Shown one piece after another: positions 46,201 to 59,400 of a stretch of 64,000 bases of DNA (position 1 is the stretch's first letter; every line of letters starts with the position of its first letter). Under the pieces are notes generated by a model, which was not told where the DNA came from, searched no databases, and saw nothing but the letters and a program-made list of their open reading frames with translations. Origin of the DNA: Gymnothorax reevesii (Eukaryota; Chordata; Actinopteri; Anguilliformes; Muraenidae); the NCBI GenBank assembly GCA_029721435.1, contig CM056574.1, positions 6,891,501 through 6,955,500 on the forward strand. Direction: 5' to 3'. Made by a program: the position numbers and the translations under genes.

Positions 46201-49200
46201 AGCTGCAATTTCGAATTTGTTAGTGATATATATTTATACAGCTGCAAACAAAAAAATAGCAAAATTGAGAAGGTGGTGGTGAGACCCATTTGATGATCTG
46301 ACATGGAATGACCCAGGAGGCTAACGGTAATGCTAAAGGTCATGCTACCATCATAGTTCAGGAGGCTAACGGTAATGCGAAAGGTCATGCTACTGTAGAA
46401 GCACAGAAGGATAACGATTATAGCACAATGGCGAACAGTCAAGAAAACAGTCATCCAAACAGCAAAGCTAGCAGCCAAGCAAACAGACTTGCTAACAGTA
46501 AAGGTAACAGTCAAGCTAGCAGCAAAGATAATGGTAATGCTAGCAGCAAAGCAAACAGACAAGCGAACTGCCACGCTCATGGTCATGCTGACATTTATGC
46601 TAACATTTCATCTCTCGAATATCCTTCCCTTTAGCTCCAATCAAACTGCAGCAGGCTCATGCGCAAGCCAATGGCTAGCTGCCAACAGCACACTCTCACT
46701 GAAAAGAAAACTGCTCAGCCGGCCAGCCACCAGGAACTGAGCACGAGTCAGAATGATGACAAAACCAATTTAAGAAAAAAAAAAAAAAAGTTTTTGAAGG
46801 GTGAAAGAGGGGCAAGCGGGGGGGGGGGGGGGGGGGGGTGGTGGACAACCGGGCGACTGAGGGTATTTATTATAGTGGGTATTTACACCCACTAGGTGTA
46901 GAATTCACAGCACGATCAGTGTGGGAGTGGGTAACTCCACCATTGCAATCCATGCAGATTTGCAGCAGAGCAGTAGTGCGCCAGGGCACCTCCGAGAGAG
47001 GGGAAGGCATGTGGCATTCAGCACGTTACGGTGCATGCAGGCGATCATGCAGCATGCATGCATCTGTCCGACGGGACACGGTACCTGAGGGGATGGGCGG
47101 AGGAGGGGGAGGGAGAAGGGTGTTGGCCCTGCTTTGGGCCGGATTGGGGGTGCTGGCTGGAGCATCTTTCATACCAAACAACTTGGACTCTTTGGAGAGG
47201 GTCCTGGGCAGCGAGGATCCGCGCGATGCGTTGGGCGACTCCGTCTTCAACGTCTTGGAGTTGTAGTGCAGCTGCATTTGATAGCAAAAACTTTAAATCT
47301 GGCAACCGTTATAATTTATCATAATTCTAAAAATATTCGCACAGCAAGCGCAGTAAATATTCAGCATCTCAAAACCAGCAAGGACCCATCCTCTAAAAAC
47401 ACCACATCTATGTTCAAGAAGACCACCGGAGAGCGACCCACCTTAACATCCACTCCAGGAATGTAGAAGACTGTGGTCTCAGAGTCCCCAGATTTGGTCT
47501 GCAAGGATGACGGGACTTTTTTTCCCGCCAGAAGGTGTGCGCTGGAGGAGCAAGTAGGCTGAAGCTTCTTCTTCTTTGGTGGAGATTCCTGGTCTAGACT
47601 TCGTAAGCTGCGGTCACAGCTCCTGTAGGAGGGGAAAAACCAATCACAAAACTCTAAATCAATTCACATGAATGAAATACACAAATTGAACTTCTCATGG
47701 AGCGTAGGCCAATTTTTCAGGCATTCCCCCCTGGTTTCTCTTCCAGTTTGTTGGGTGTCTCCCAGAGGGAACTCTTGGAAAAAAGAGTGTCAAGTAATAT
47801 AGTCCCATACCAGAGTTGTCCTTCCATACACAGGGTTAAATATTTGCCATAGACTACTAAATGAAGGACTGACTTAGTTGTTCCCCACAGGCCACTGTGG
47901 GCTACAGTCAGTTAGGTGTTCCCCATGGACCAGTACTGGGTAAAGTGTTTTAAGTGATCTTCAAAGGTCATTTCTGAGTTCCTATTTGATTGTGTGCCCA
48001 GAACAGTGAGGACAGTTCTCACCTTTTCAGGGATACGTCATCGTGTTCCGCCTGCGGGGTGGTGGGATGTAGCACACACTTCCCGCTGTCAATCTCCACG
48101 CGCACATCCAGCTCAAAGTCGATGTTCCTCTCCGTGGTGGCACTTACAACATTTCGGCTAGTGGGCGTCCCAGGCCAGCGCTCGCTGAAGAGCTGGCTGA
48201 CTGCCGCAAAACCGGACGATTTCTTACGGGAACTTTGCCTGAGATGGGAAGCAACAGTGACACCTATGGCAGCGTCTGCAGACGCAGTGCACTGTAATCC
48301 CTCTGGGAGAGCAATGCTGACCAAGAACAGTACAAACTACTTTATAAAATGCCACCCGGGGCCAAAGGTCTCCGGTAATAATACATGCAAACCAATAATA
48401 TTGCTGCATATGTATTTCTGTCAGCAGGAGGGGTATCCATGGAAATTAGCGGAAGGCAAAAACCAAGAAGAAATGTCAGAGATAGTTTTTACACACAAGA
48501 GCTGACCAGCCAACCAGATCAGCGATGCATTAAATACACATTAGCGGAAGTGAAATGGCAAAAAATGATGGCCTGTTTTCATCTCAACATTATGATGGTA
48601 AATCACTGCATGTTATCATAGTGTACTAACAAATGCTAATAACAATAATTCCAATAATAGACCTAATTAGTCGGGCTCTTCATAGAGCGCATGACTCCAC
48701 CTTCACCGTTTTTTACCCGTCCTGTAGTACAGACTTTGATCTTTTACCTTGACCAATGAAAATCTAATCAAGTCCTGTGGTTGTCATATATATTGTAACC
48801 TTCCCACAAAGTTTCACCAAAACTGGTCCAAAGTTTTTCCGTAATCCTGCAAACAAACGGACAAAACAGACAAACGAGCAGGAAGCAAGAACACGACCCT
48901 CGTCCATCTCGCCCGCTGAAGTAATAACACCGATATAATAAAAGAGGCGCACAGGCCTTGCGCGGATGTCAGGAGTCGTCACTCACGTGAGCCTCCTGTA
49001 GTACGGCTGTCTCTCCCTGTCGAATTCGTCTTCCTTCTCCGAGTCGTCGGAGGAGGACAGGGAGCTGTCGTCGCGTCGGCTGTCCTCGTGCTGGAAGGGA
49101 AGGCTGGGTGAGAAGACGTTGGGGGTGGTGGGGGAACCGAACACTGAGCATGCGCCATCGCTAACGGATGGGAAATGACGGGGTGGCGCGTCGACGGCGA

Positions 49201-52200
49201 CAGACAACAGCTCCATTTCTGTCTCCTCCGGGAACTTTGGCCATACATGGAAGAACGCAAGACAACAGCCGTTATGGCCCATGACTCCACAACATGTAAA
49301 AAAAAATTTATTAAACCATGGAAACGTCCAGCAGATATCAGCAGTTATTACCGGCGGGAGTGCGGAGGAGGATTTTTGGATTTTGGAGAGGTCTTTCCAA
49401 TTCTGCTGAGCCTGCCACTGAACTGATTGAATTCAGAGCTCATATGAACAGGGAGTCGCCATATTTAGGTATTTTGGAGAGATAATGTTTTTGTTTTTGT
49501 CTTTTTTGGGAACTGATGACTGCTTAGTATACGTGCTGATATCTGCCAGGAGTCGCCATTTCCAGATGGCGTGTCCCACAATCCCCGCTTCATGCGCGTT
49601 CCCTGGAGAGGACAGAAGTGCTCAGATGAGTGAGAGTGAATGAGAGATGACCCCGTGACGGACAGAAAGGCGTAAACCAGCACCCTCCCCTTATGCTGAG
49701 AGACCAGTACTGATGGACAGACGTCAGCTGAAGCCAGGCCCCGTCACCTACTCATGGCCTTCGAGCTACGCAACGCTTCACTATGGCAACCTCCTGAACC
49801 ATCACTAAGAGTCCCTAGATGGAGAAAGTCACGACAACTCAAGAATAGGAACCATTTTGTTTCCATCCTGCATAATCGAGCCACTTCGCCCAATGGGAAT
49901 AGTTGAATTACTTCCTCCTTTTCTTAAAAGGGGAAACTTGTTAATTGCAGGAGAAAAAACAATATACCAGCCATCAATGGTTTTGACAATCATAAGAGGG
50001 GAAAATGTTCAGACACGAGAAAAGTGAAAATGGAAAAAAAAAATAAATAAAAAAAATAAATAAATAAAACATTATAAAAAATAAAAAATAAAAAAACAAA
50101 TTCATTTTGAGACATGATGGAAACAAAATGGCTTCATGATCAGATTTTTTTATCCCTAATGTCACAAATAACTCCACTATCGCATAACACCTCAGGGCGA
50201 TCTTACCTGCCTCAATGACTTTAACTTACTCCCGGAGTACAACCAGTTAATAAGTGGTCACGGAATATCAAATGGTAAACAATCATTAGCAATTAGAAAC
50301 TAGCAGATGCCCAATAAAAAGAGCAAAAGCCCCGCCAGAAGTCGAGAAGCAGAGGTCAAAGTTCACGGCATGCAGCAGGCCCCAGAAGAGAGAGAGAGGA
50401 AGAAAGAGTGAGTGATTTAGTGAGTCGGGCCGGGCTTTCATTCACCCGGCCTCTCCGTTCAGCAGCGGAATCAGGCTGAAGCAAAACAGGAAGTGGCTGC
50501 AGTGGAACTTCCTCTGGAACAGGGTTTACACCGCAGTTGAAGCAGGAACTCACTGAACAAGCCTGAGGAAACCAAAGTCCCACCCAAATGACGTCTCCAG
50601 CTCCGGCGTTACAGTGCAGGCGTGCAAATTCTACACTCCAAGAGAAGACCAGCAACACTGCATCGGGTGTTACACTCAGGAAGCCAAATTATACTCAAGG
50701 TACGCAATAAATTACATGAAATAAAGAAAATTGTGGTCATTAAATGTTTGTGAAGCACAGGCAGCTTCCGATCTTCTCTTCGAACTAGAATTTGCGCGCA
50801 AATCAGGATTTTCCATGAGGTTAGATTAGTTAGTGCAGAGAGAGATTTTAGATTTTCATTTGACTGCTCATTTGAAGCCCCTTCAAATACCTTGAAGCAC
50901 ATTTCTCCAGGACTGACGGGGCACTTTGGCATATCCAAACCCTGATAATCAATCTTCAATTAAAGAAATTCACAAAATTAAACCAAAAAATAAAAAAATT
51001 TAAAAAGAATGAGGAAACAATGTACAGAAGGCATTGGGACATTGAGGTGATTGCAGAGACCATATCATTTCCATGCTTCCCTCATACACTCCATCAATTA
51101 GGATGAAAAGTCAAGCAAAAAGAAATATAGAATATAAATATAATCAAGTAGTAGATAATATACTCATAGAAATATACAGTAAATCTATCAAACTTGTTGA
51201 AATATAAACACATATAATAACTAGAGATTTTTTTTTGCCTTTAAAAAAAAAAAAAAAAAAAAACAAAAGTTTCCCCCCTTCCCAACGCAGCCGCCCCTCA
51301 CTGATGTTCACAGACATTTAGGAAGAAACTAAAGTTAATGACCAAAATTAAAAAAATAAAAAAATAGGCGTGCAATGCACGGAATACCCCTCAGCCCGAT
51401 GTCGAAGTTTTTGGAGACGCCCGCCCGCAGCCCGCCCAACCGCATGAAGGATAGCAATACCCCGACAGCATTGAGGGCTGAGGGGTAATAAAAAAGTAGC
51501 AAATGGCACATCTGCAGGACCTGATACAAATGTGCGCAAATTTTTATGGAAATATATCAAATGGTTTCTGAGTTATGGTCCGGAAATGGTGGTAACGCGG
51601 ACGCTGACGCGCGCACACACGGGAAACCGGACAATTACGATATCTACCCCTCCCTTCGGTGGGGGAGACATAAGTGTTTCCCTGACATCTGTGGAGGGGG
51701 CCCGTCATTTGTTTTCTGTTTATAAGATGAAATTGCGATGGCAAAACTTTCCCTAACAGTCCTGTCCAGAGAGGACAATCATCAGTATCACCAACATTCA
51801 TTTCATTTAATTTCCTGATTTTAAAAATGTTCAAAAATGGTAGTTCTGGTAGAGTTCTTTAAACTTTTCAGCAAAAAGCACCGAAGTGGGAAAGAATCGA
51901 GTGGTTAAACTCGAGGGACCTGAACTGATCATGGTGACATAAAACCTGAAGCAAAAATTTCTCGTCACAATGGCCAAAAGTAAATACTTGAATAATACAT
52001 TCAAACTGCATTTCTATTGTTGTCCAGTGTGTTGTTCAATGGTGTGTGTGAAATCCCTGTGGAAGCCACCAGCTGCACACAAACCACAGAACAACAGAAC
52101 AACAGAGCAACGAAAAACCAAACCGTGGATTTAAACACACCTACAAACAACCAACTGCAGAATGCCACAGCATCGCAGCACGTCTACTGCATTAACATGG

Positions 52201-53393
52201 AACAAACTAACATTCAGGATATAACAGGAAATCATTCAGCTAAAATTGAACGGCCATTCAACATTTCCACAACACAGAAAACAACGATCCCCGAATTTTG
52301 GGAACCAATGCTAAAAATTCTTGTTATTTTGTTCTAAGCGATGCTTATACGGCTCTTCAGGCTCGGGATAGAACTGCTGAAACAGAAACAGCCAACACAT
52401 TCTCTTGTAAAACACTTGAGTTCATCTCAGTGCACGGGTATTTCAGCAGGTGTGAAACAGTAACTTGCAGAAGAGAGCCCTCGTTCGCGCGCTGCTTAAA
52501 AAGATCCGTGGGGAAACGCTGCATTTTCACTACAGTAATATTCACATCACAGTCCCTTTACCCTCTCAGCAGCATGGAATGAAAATGAGAGATGATTAGT
52601 GGAGAGTTCAAGCCGTATGCAGCACAAACAGAATACAGTACCGGGTCCTGGATGTTAAAGGTCACCCTCGGCCCCGGCGAAGCCGCCTCCACACGCACGT
52701 CTGGGAGATCCTCGACGTCCCCGATACGGGAGCTGAGGAGGGACATGAAACCAGAGCACCCCAACATCACAGCCAGGTCCGACCAATCCTGTCCCATCAA
52801 GAGGGATTTTACAAAATGGCCCCAAGGAGATTTTTCATGTAAAGTTTAGTTAGCAACATGTAAGACTGTAAACATAGTTTGGCAAAAAGGAAAATTCAGC
52901 ACGCGTGAGGAAGTATTTTTGTCCAACACAGAGAGAAATGTGTTGCTTGGGAAGAGCAAAGAGGGTTTTTAAAGCCAGGCTTAAAGCAGTGCCAGGTATC
53001 GTGGAGTTCGTCAGTAAACAAAGCATTCAGGAGAATGCCGAGCCTTGGCCCGTCCGCCTCACCATGCCACGTTATGTTCATTTCTCAGCAGAAACATTAA
53101 CGAAACTCATCTAAATCACTGACATGCATGTCCATACATCTGATCTACTCATTTCTAATACAGCATGCCGAAGTTCAGGAAAAACTAACATTTTGTAGCC
53201 ATGAAAACACTCTTGCATGTGGCCACATAGGCACAACAGATATACACTCATCCACAGTGTGTTACATACAAGCACAACGCTTGAACCGATACAGATGGCC
53301 GATCGTAACGAGGGTACATCAGAGCACAGGTCATACAGTATCCTAAGAAGCATGTTCACAACAACAAAGTAGTGCAAAGCACAGATCAGACAC

Positions 53394-53429
<36 letters not shown>

Positions 53430-56400
53430 TTGTGTGGTTGGGCCTGTACATGTGAACATGTTATGTTTGCATATGTGCTCGTGTGTACATGTGTGCGCGG
53501 TGAGTGTACAGTGTGTGTCAGTTTCTCACCTGGCTCTCTCCAGTCTCTTGATAGGAGCTCGTCCTGCTGTAGCAGCGATACTCTTGGAGCGGCTGTAGCT
53601 GGGCTTGTAGCTCAGACCCCACTTGTCTTTTAACGAGGCGGCCTGTGACCACAACAGAGACACAGGTGAGCAGAGACACAGGTGAGCAGGTGTACAGGTG
53701 AGCAGAGACACAGGTGAGCAGGTGTACAGGTGAGCAGAGACACAGGTGAGCAGGTGTACAGGTGAGCAGAGACACAGGTGAGCAGGTGTACAGGTGAACA
53801 CAGAGACAGGTGAGCAGAGAGACAGGTGTACAGGTGAACACAGAGACAGGAGAGCAGAGACACAGGTGAGCAGGTGTACAGGTGAGCAAAGAGACAGGTG
53901 AGCAGGTGTACAGGTGAGCAGAGACACAGGTGAACAGGTGTACAGGTGAGCAGAGACACAGGTGAGCAGGTATACAGGTGAGCAGAGACACAGGTGAGCA
54001 GGTGTACAGGTGAGCAAAGAGACAGGTGAGCAGGTGTACAGGTGAGCAGAGACACAGGTGAGCAGGTGTACAGGTGAGCAGAGACACAGGTGAGCAGGTG
54101 TACAGGTGAGCAGAGACACAGGTGAGCAGGTGTACAGGTGAGCAGAGATACAGGTGAGCAGGTGTACAGGTGAGCAGAGATACAGGTGAGCAGGTGTACA
54201 GGTGAGCAGAGACACAGGTGAGCAGGTGTACAGGTGAGCAGAGATACAGGTGAGCAGGTGTACAGGTGAGCAGAGATACAGGTGAGCAGGTGTACAGGTG
54301 AGCAGAGACACAGGTGAGCAGGTGTACAGGTCAGCAGAGACACAGGTGAGCAGGTGTACAGGTGAGCAGAGATACAGGTGAGCAGGTGTACAGGTGAGCA
54401 GAGATACAGGTGAGCAGGTGTACAGGTGAGCAGAGACACAGGTGAGCAGGTGTACAGGTGAACAGAGATACAGGTGAGCAGGTGTACAGGTGAGCAGAGA
54501 CACAGGTGAGCAGGTGTACAGGTGAGCAGAGACACAGGTGAGCAGGTGTACAGGTGAGCAAAGACACCGGTGAGCAGGTGTACAGGTGAGCAGAGACTCA
54601 GGTGAGCAGGTGTGCAGGTGAGCAGAGATACAGGTGAGCGGTGTACAGGTGAGCAGAGATACAGGTGAGCAGGTGTACAGGTGAGCAGAGACACAGGTGA
54701 GCAGGTGTACAGGTGAGCAGAGACACAGGTGAGCAGGTGTACAGGTGAGCAGAGACACAGGTGAGCAGGTGTACAGGTGAGCAGAGACACAGGTGAGCAG
54801 GTGTACAGGTGAGCAGAGATACAGGTGAGCAGGTGTACAGGTGAGCAGAGATACAGGTGAGCAGGTGTACAGGTGAGCAGAGACACAGGTGAGCAGGTGT
54901 ACAGGTGAGCAGAGATACAGGTGAGCAGGTGTACAGGTGAGCAGAGACACAGGTGAGCAGGTGTACAGGTGAGCAGAGATACAGGTGAGCAGGTGTACAG
55001 GTGAGCAGAGACACAGGTGAGCAGGTGTACAGGTGAGCAGAGATACAGGTGAGCAGAGACACAGGTGAGCAGGTGTACAGGTGAGCAGAGATACAGGTGA
55101 GCAGGTGTACAGGTGAGCAGAGATACAGGTGAGCAGGTGTACAGGTGAGCAGAGATACAGGTGAGCAGGTGTACAGGTGAGCAGAGATACAGGTGAGCAG
55201 GTGTACAGGTGAGCAGAGACACAGGTGAGCAGGTGTACAGGTGAGCAGAGACACAGGTGAGCAGGTGTACAGGTGAGCAGAGATACAGGTGAGCAGGTGT
55301 ACAGGTGAGCGGAGATACACGTGAGCAGAGACACAGGTGAGCAGGTGTACAGGTGAGCAGAGATACAGGTGAGCAGGTGTACAGGTGAGCAGAGATACAG
55401 GTGAGCAGGTGTACAGGTGAGCAGAGACACAGGTGAGCAGGTGTACAGATGAGCAGAGACACAGGTGAGCAGGTGTACAGGTGAGCAGAGACACAGGTGA
55501 GCAGGTGTACAGGTGAACACAGAGACAGGTGAGCAGAGAGACAGGTGTACAGGTGAACACAGAGACAGGTGAGCAGAGACACAGGTGAGCAGGTGTACAG
55601 GTGAGCAAAGAGACAGGAGAGCAGAGACACAGGTGAGCAGGTATACAGGTGAGCAGAGACACAGGAGAGCACAGGGACAGGTGAGCAGAGATACAGGTGA
55701 GCAAACGTGAGGCTCACCCGCATGCTGGACCTCCGTAGCTTCTTCCTGACGTCCCTCCTGATGTCGTTCACAGCCACCGACTCCAGCTGCTGGTATCGCT
55801 GGATCTCCTGGTTAATCGTGCCTTCGCTCGCCCCAAGCTTCCTGAAGAGCAGAGGTAACGGGTTGGAGTCCGTCCACACGTATGTGCGAGTGTTCAGGAG
55901 AGTGTGAGTGAGTGTCTGTGGGAGTGTGTGAGTGTGCATGAGAGTGTGAGTGAGTGTCTGAGGGCGTGTGTGAGTGTGCATGAGAGTGTGAGAGAGTGTC
56001 TGTGGGTGTGTGCCGTGCGCAAACACTTACTTCAGGTCGTCGATGACTTTGGCCTGCTCGTTTAGCTCACGGATGTCCACGAGTCGCTTGGAGAACTTGC
56101 GTCCCCGGGAGTCCACCGTCTGGGTCCCGGACAGAATCTGCCGTCGGTGGTCCATTGGCTCCTGTGCAGGGGTCCGGACAAGGTGGAATTAAACACCAGT
56201 CGCGCCCCAAAGCATTATAACCCCACCTCCAAAAGGGTCTGCTCACGTGCAAATCAAACCACCCCGCACCATCACCATTCAGAGCATAGATGACTGCCCT
56301 CTCCCAAAATCAGTTCGCACAAGAGCGTCCGGAGACCCACTTTAGAAACCCACAGACCACATGGCTGAACAGAGCCCAGTGAGATTAACCCACAGCAGGT

Positions 56401-59400
56401 GCTTTTTTCCATAGTGATTCCACCAAGACCCACCCCCCCGAACTCCCACAAATCAACCAACAAACCCCGCCCCCCTCCCCACAACAGGCCACCCCTGTGA
56501 CAGAGATTCTACACACTGCAAAAGCAGCTCTAACTGCAGAGTGACAGGCTCTCCAGCCTTGGGCCGGAGATGTTTGTTTTCCACAAAATGGCCGCATTAG
56601 GGGGATGGGTAGGGTGGAGGTCACTCGACAGTTGGAGCTGAAGCCAGAGTAGCGTTGTGACGGGACTGGGCGAAGCGAGCGACAGTGATTGGCAACTCCA
56701 GCGTGGAGAGGACAGAGGGAGTTGTGGGTAACTTGGAGCTACGTACGCAGCCCCACGACAAAGGCCTGGAGCCCCGCATCTGCCCGGCTTTAGCCACCTT
56801 CCCGTCTGGAACAGCGAACACGTTCAGAAAGTCGGCGGAGATGGGCGAGCGGGGAGACATTGGGCTAAGGCCCAGGAGGTGGTTAACCAGGCGCCTCTTA
56901 AATGTGATTCTGGGGCTGCAGTCTCCCTCTACAGGCTGCAAACAATGAGGCTAGCATGAAGCTAAACACAGATGCTAACAAATGCTTTTATGAGGCTAAA
57001 CACAGACAATAATACAGATTAGCGTGAGGCTAAACACAGTAGCTTAAACAGGCTAGCACTATGCTAACAACAGCAGCAAAAAACAGGCTAGCACAACGCA
57101 AATGAAGTAAATGAAACACGCGAGCATTAGGCTAATACAGCAGTTAAAACAGACCAGTGACAGCCGAAAACAGTCAATAAAACAGGCTAGCGTCAGGCTA
57201 AACACAACAGTGAAAACAGGCTGAAGCACAGCACAAAAAAAGTCTGGCACAAGGCTAACATACTGGCATGATGTTAACCCTCTATTAACCAAACCCATTT
57301 CCAATTGTGTAAAAATCATTTCCCTTGGCATATATGTTGAGTATGGGCCAATATTTGGGGGTGGGGGGGGATTGACCCTTTGGCCTACTTTTCCAAAATG
57401 TAGCAGATCTGCTACATTGGGCAATAATGTGCATAGAAACTTTTAAGTGATGGACCATTCAAGTTATTCTAAAATGTTTATTTAAGAAACAAAACCAGGG
57501 GGGTGTCCAGGCTGTTAACCCTTTTACTACATGTAGCAGATATGCTACGTTGGTTAATAGAGGGTTAATACGGCAGTGAAAACAGGCCAGTGTTAAGGCT
57601 AAACACAACAAAGGCTAGCATGAGGCTAACACAGCCGTACTAAAAGGCCAAGCATGCAGCTAATACAGACTCAGTCAGACTTACGATAATGCTAATACAG
57701 CAGCTTACTCAGAATACCATGAGGCTACATCAAGCAGCATAAACAGGCTAGCATGATACTAAACTCAAACTTGCATAAGCTAGCAGGAGGGTAAACACAA
57801 CAGCTTTAAGAGGCTAGCATGTGGCTACACTCAAACATAAAAGGCTTACTGGGAGGCACAAAGCAGCTTTATCAATCTAGCATGAGGCTAAAATTTCAAC
57901 TTACGCATGCTAATACTGCAGTTTACTCAGAATGCCATGAGGATAGGTAAGCACAGGGCTAACAGAGCAGCTGAAAATGGCAAGCACGAGGCTAAATGCA
58001 GAAGTTAAAACACACCACACAGTGTGGTAGGGCAGTGCCATACTAAATCATTAAGTGTTTTTTTAGTTAAGTAGCCATGGGGTTTATAGGTGATCTAGCT
58101 CCCTTTTTGTGATGCATACCTCCGTGAGCACCTAAAATTCTCAATGCAATTCATAGTAATGCTATCCAAATATGAATAGAGAACTGAAATGATGACGTCA
58201 TGCTGGTGTTGGAAGTAAAAGTTCCCGTTCATTTTACCCATAGACTTTTTAAAATATTCACTTTTGAAGCACTTCCTGTGGTATTCAAGCTTCCACCGAT
58301 TTCGAGATTTTGCATCATATTTCCGAGTCACAACAAATGTCGTTTTTCTTGATCGGAGTCAGCTATAATTTAAATAATTAAAATTTTTTGCCACCGAACC
58401 AATCCTCTTTGTAGTCTAAAAATTACACATCTCATGATCATCCTGATCCCTGGGCAGAGCGAGGTTATTATGCGCTTGAATTTCCAGCAACTTGCCATAG
58501 CTATTTGTTTTTTTAGCCTGGTGAGACTGTGCTAATTATGCCGCTTTTCCATTACACAGTTTAAGCACTACTTTCCCCTACTCGACTCTACATGGTTAAG
58601 GACGTTTTCCAGTACAGTTGAATACCACCTCAACGTGGGTGGGGTCATCATAGCAAGCATCACTCCTCGGCCAATTAGTGGCCTTGCAGTCTGTTGACGT
58701 CACATTTTCGGCTCGACTCAGCTCGCTTGGAGCCCTGGCCGATTAGGTAGAAAAAAAAGTACCTGGTACTGGGTACTTTCACCTGATGGAAAACCCTAAA
58801 AACCGAGTAGAGTCGAGTCGAGTAGAGCGGAGTAGGTGCTAGTGGAAAAACCCCATTAGTTAGCCACTCTACATTCTACTAGGTACGCTTATCTTGCTAG
58901 ATATCAAATTTTGGAGCTACCTTCAGTTTACATTAACAGCCAAGCATCGTTGGCCAATGTTTGTTTGCTAGCGAGTAAGTTAATAAGCCTTGTCAATGCA
59001 TAACTGACATGGCTATGTAGCCAATTCATGTCTCCTTGCTCATCTTACACAAATTAAGTACTGAAATAATCACTTTTCACTGTTTCTAGTGATTTATATG
59101 CATTAAGTAAGGCTAGATGAGCAAGCAAACTAACTGTCGGCTGGCTACCTTGGCCAGTGAGGCAGCTAGTTTACAAACTTTGGTAGTTGGCCAACGTCAT
59201 ATTTGGTGCATGTAAGCGCCAGCTAGTGAAATGCTGACGGCTTAATGCAAGCCAAGTAGCCAAATAACGGCCACTCATTGTTTTTATTGACTTAACTAGC
59301 TTGCTTCTTAGGCTAGGGAACTAGCTAGCTTGCAAAGTTATATTTGGGTAATATTAATGCTAGCCAGCTTGCAAAATTACATAAGAGACGGCAAACTAAC

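Noticed and set aside
46308..46634. Plus-strand frame rich in NSQASSK repeats
   Set aside because: It is a translation of the tandem array at 46315-46610; no other coding evidence.
53654..55703. CRISPR-like array because of regular 32-bp units
   Set aside because: The units are directly tandem without unique spacers, in a vertebrate intron; it is a minisatellite.
53526..56026. Long minus-strand frames of 664-798 codons with Cys/Leu/His/Thr repeats
   Set aside because: They are translations of the 32-bp minisatellite, open in several frames because the unit lacks stops. Only the ends cover real bltp1 exons e8 and e9.
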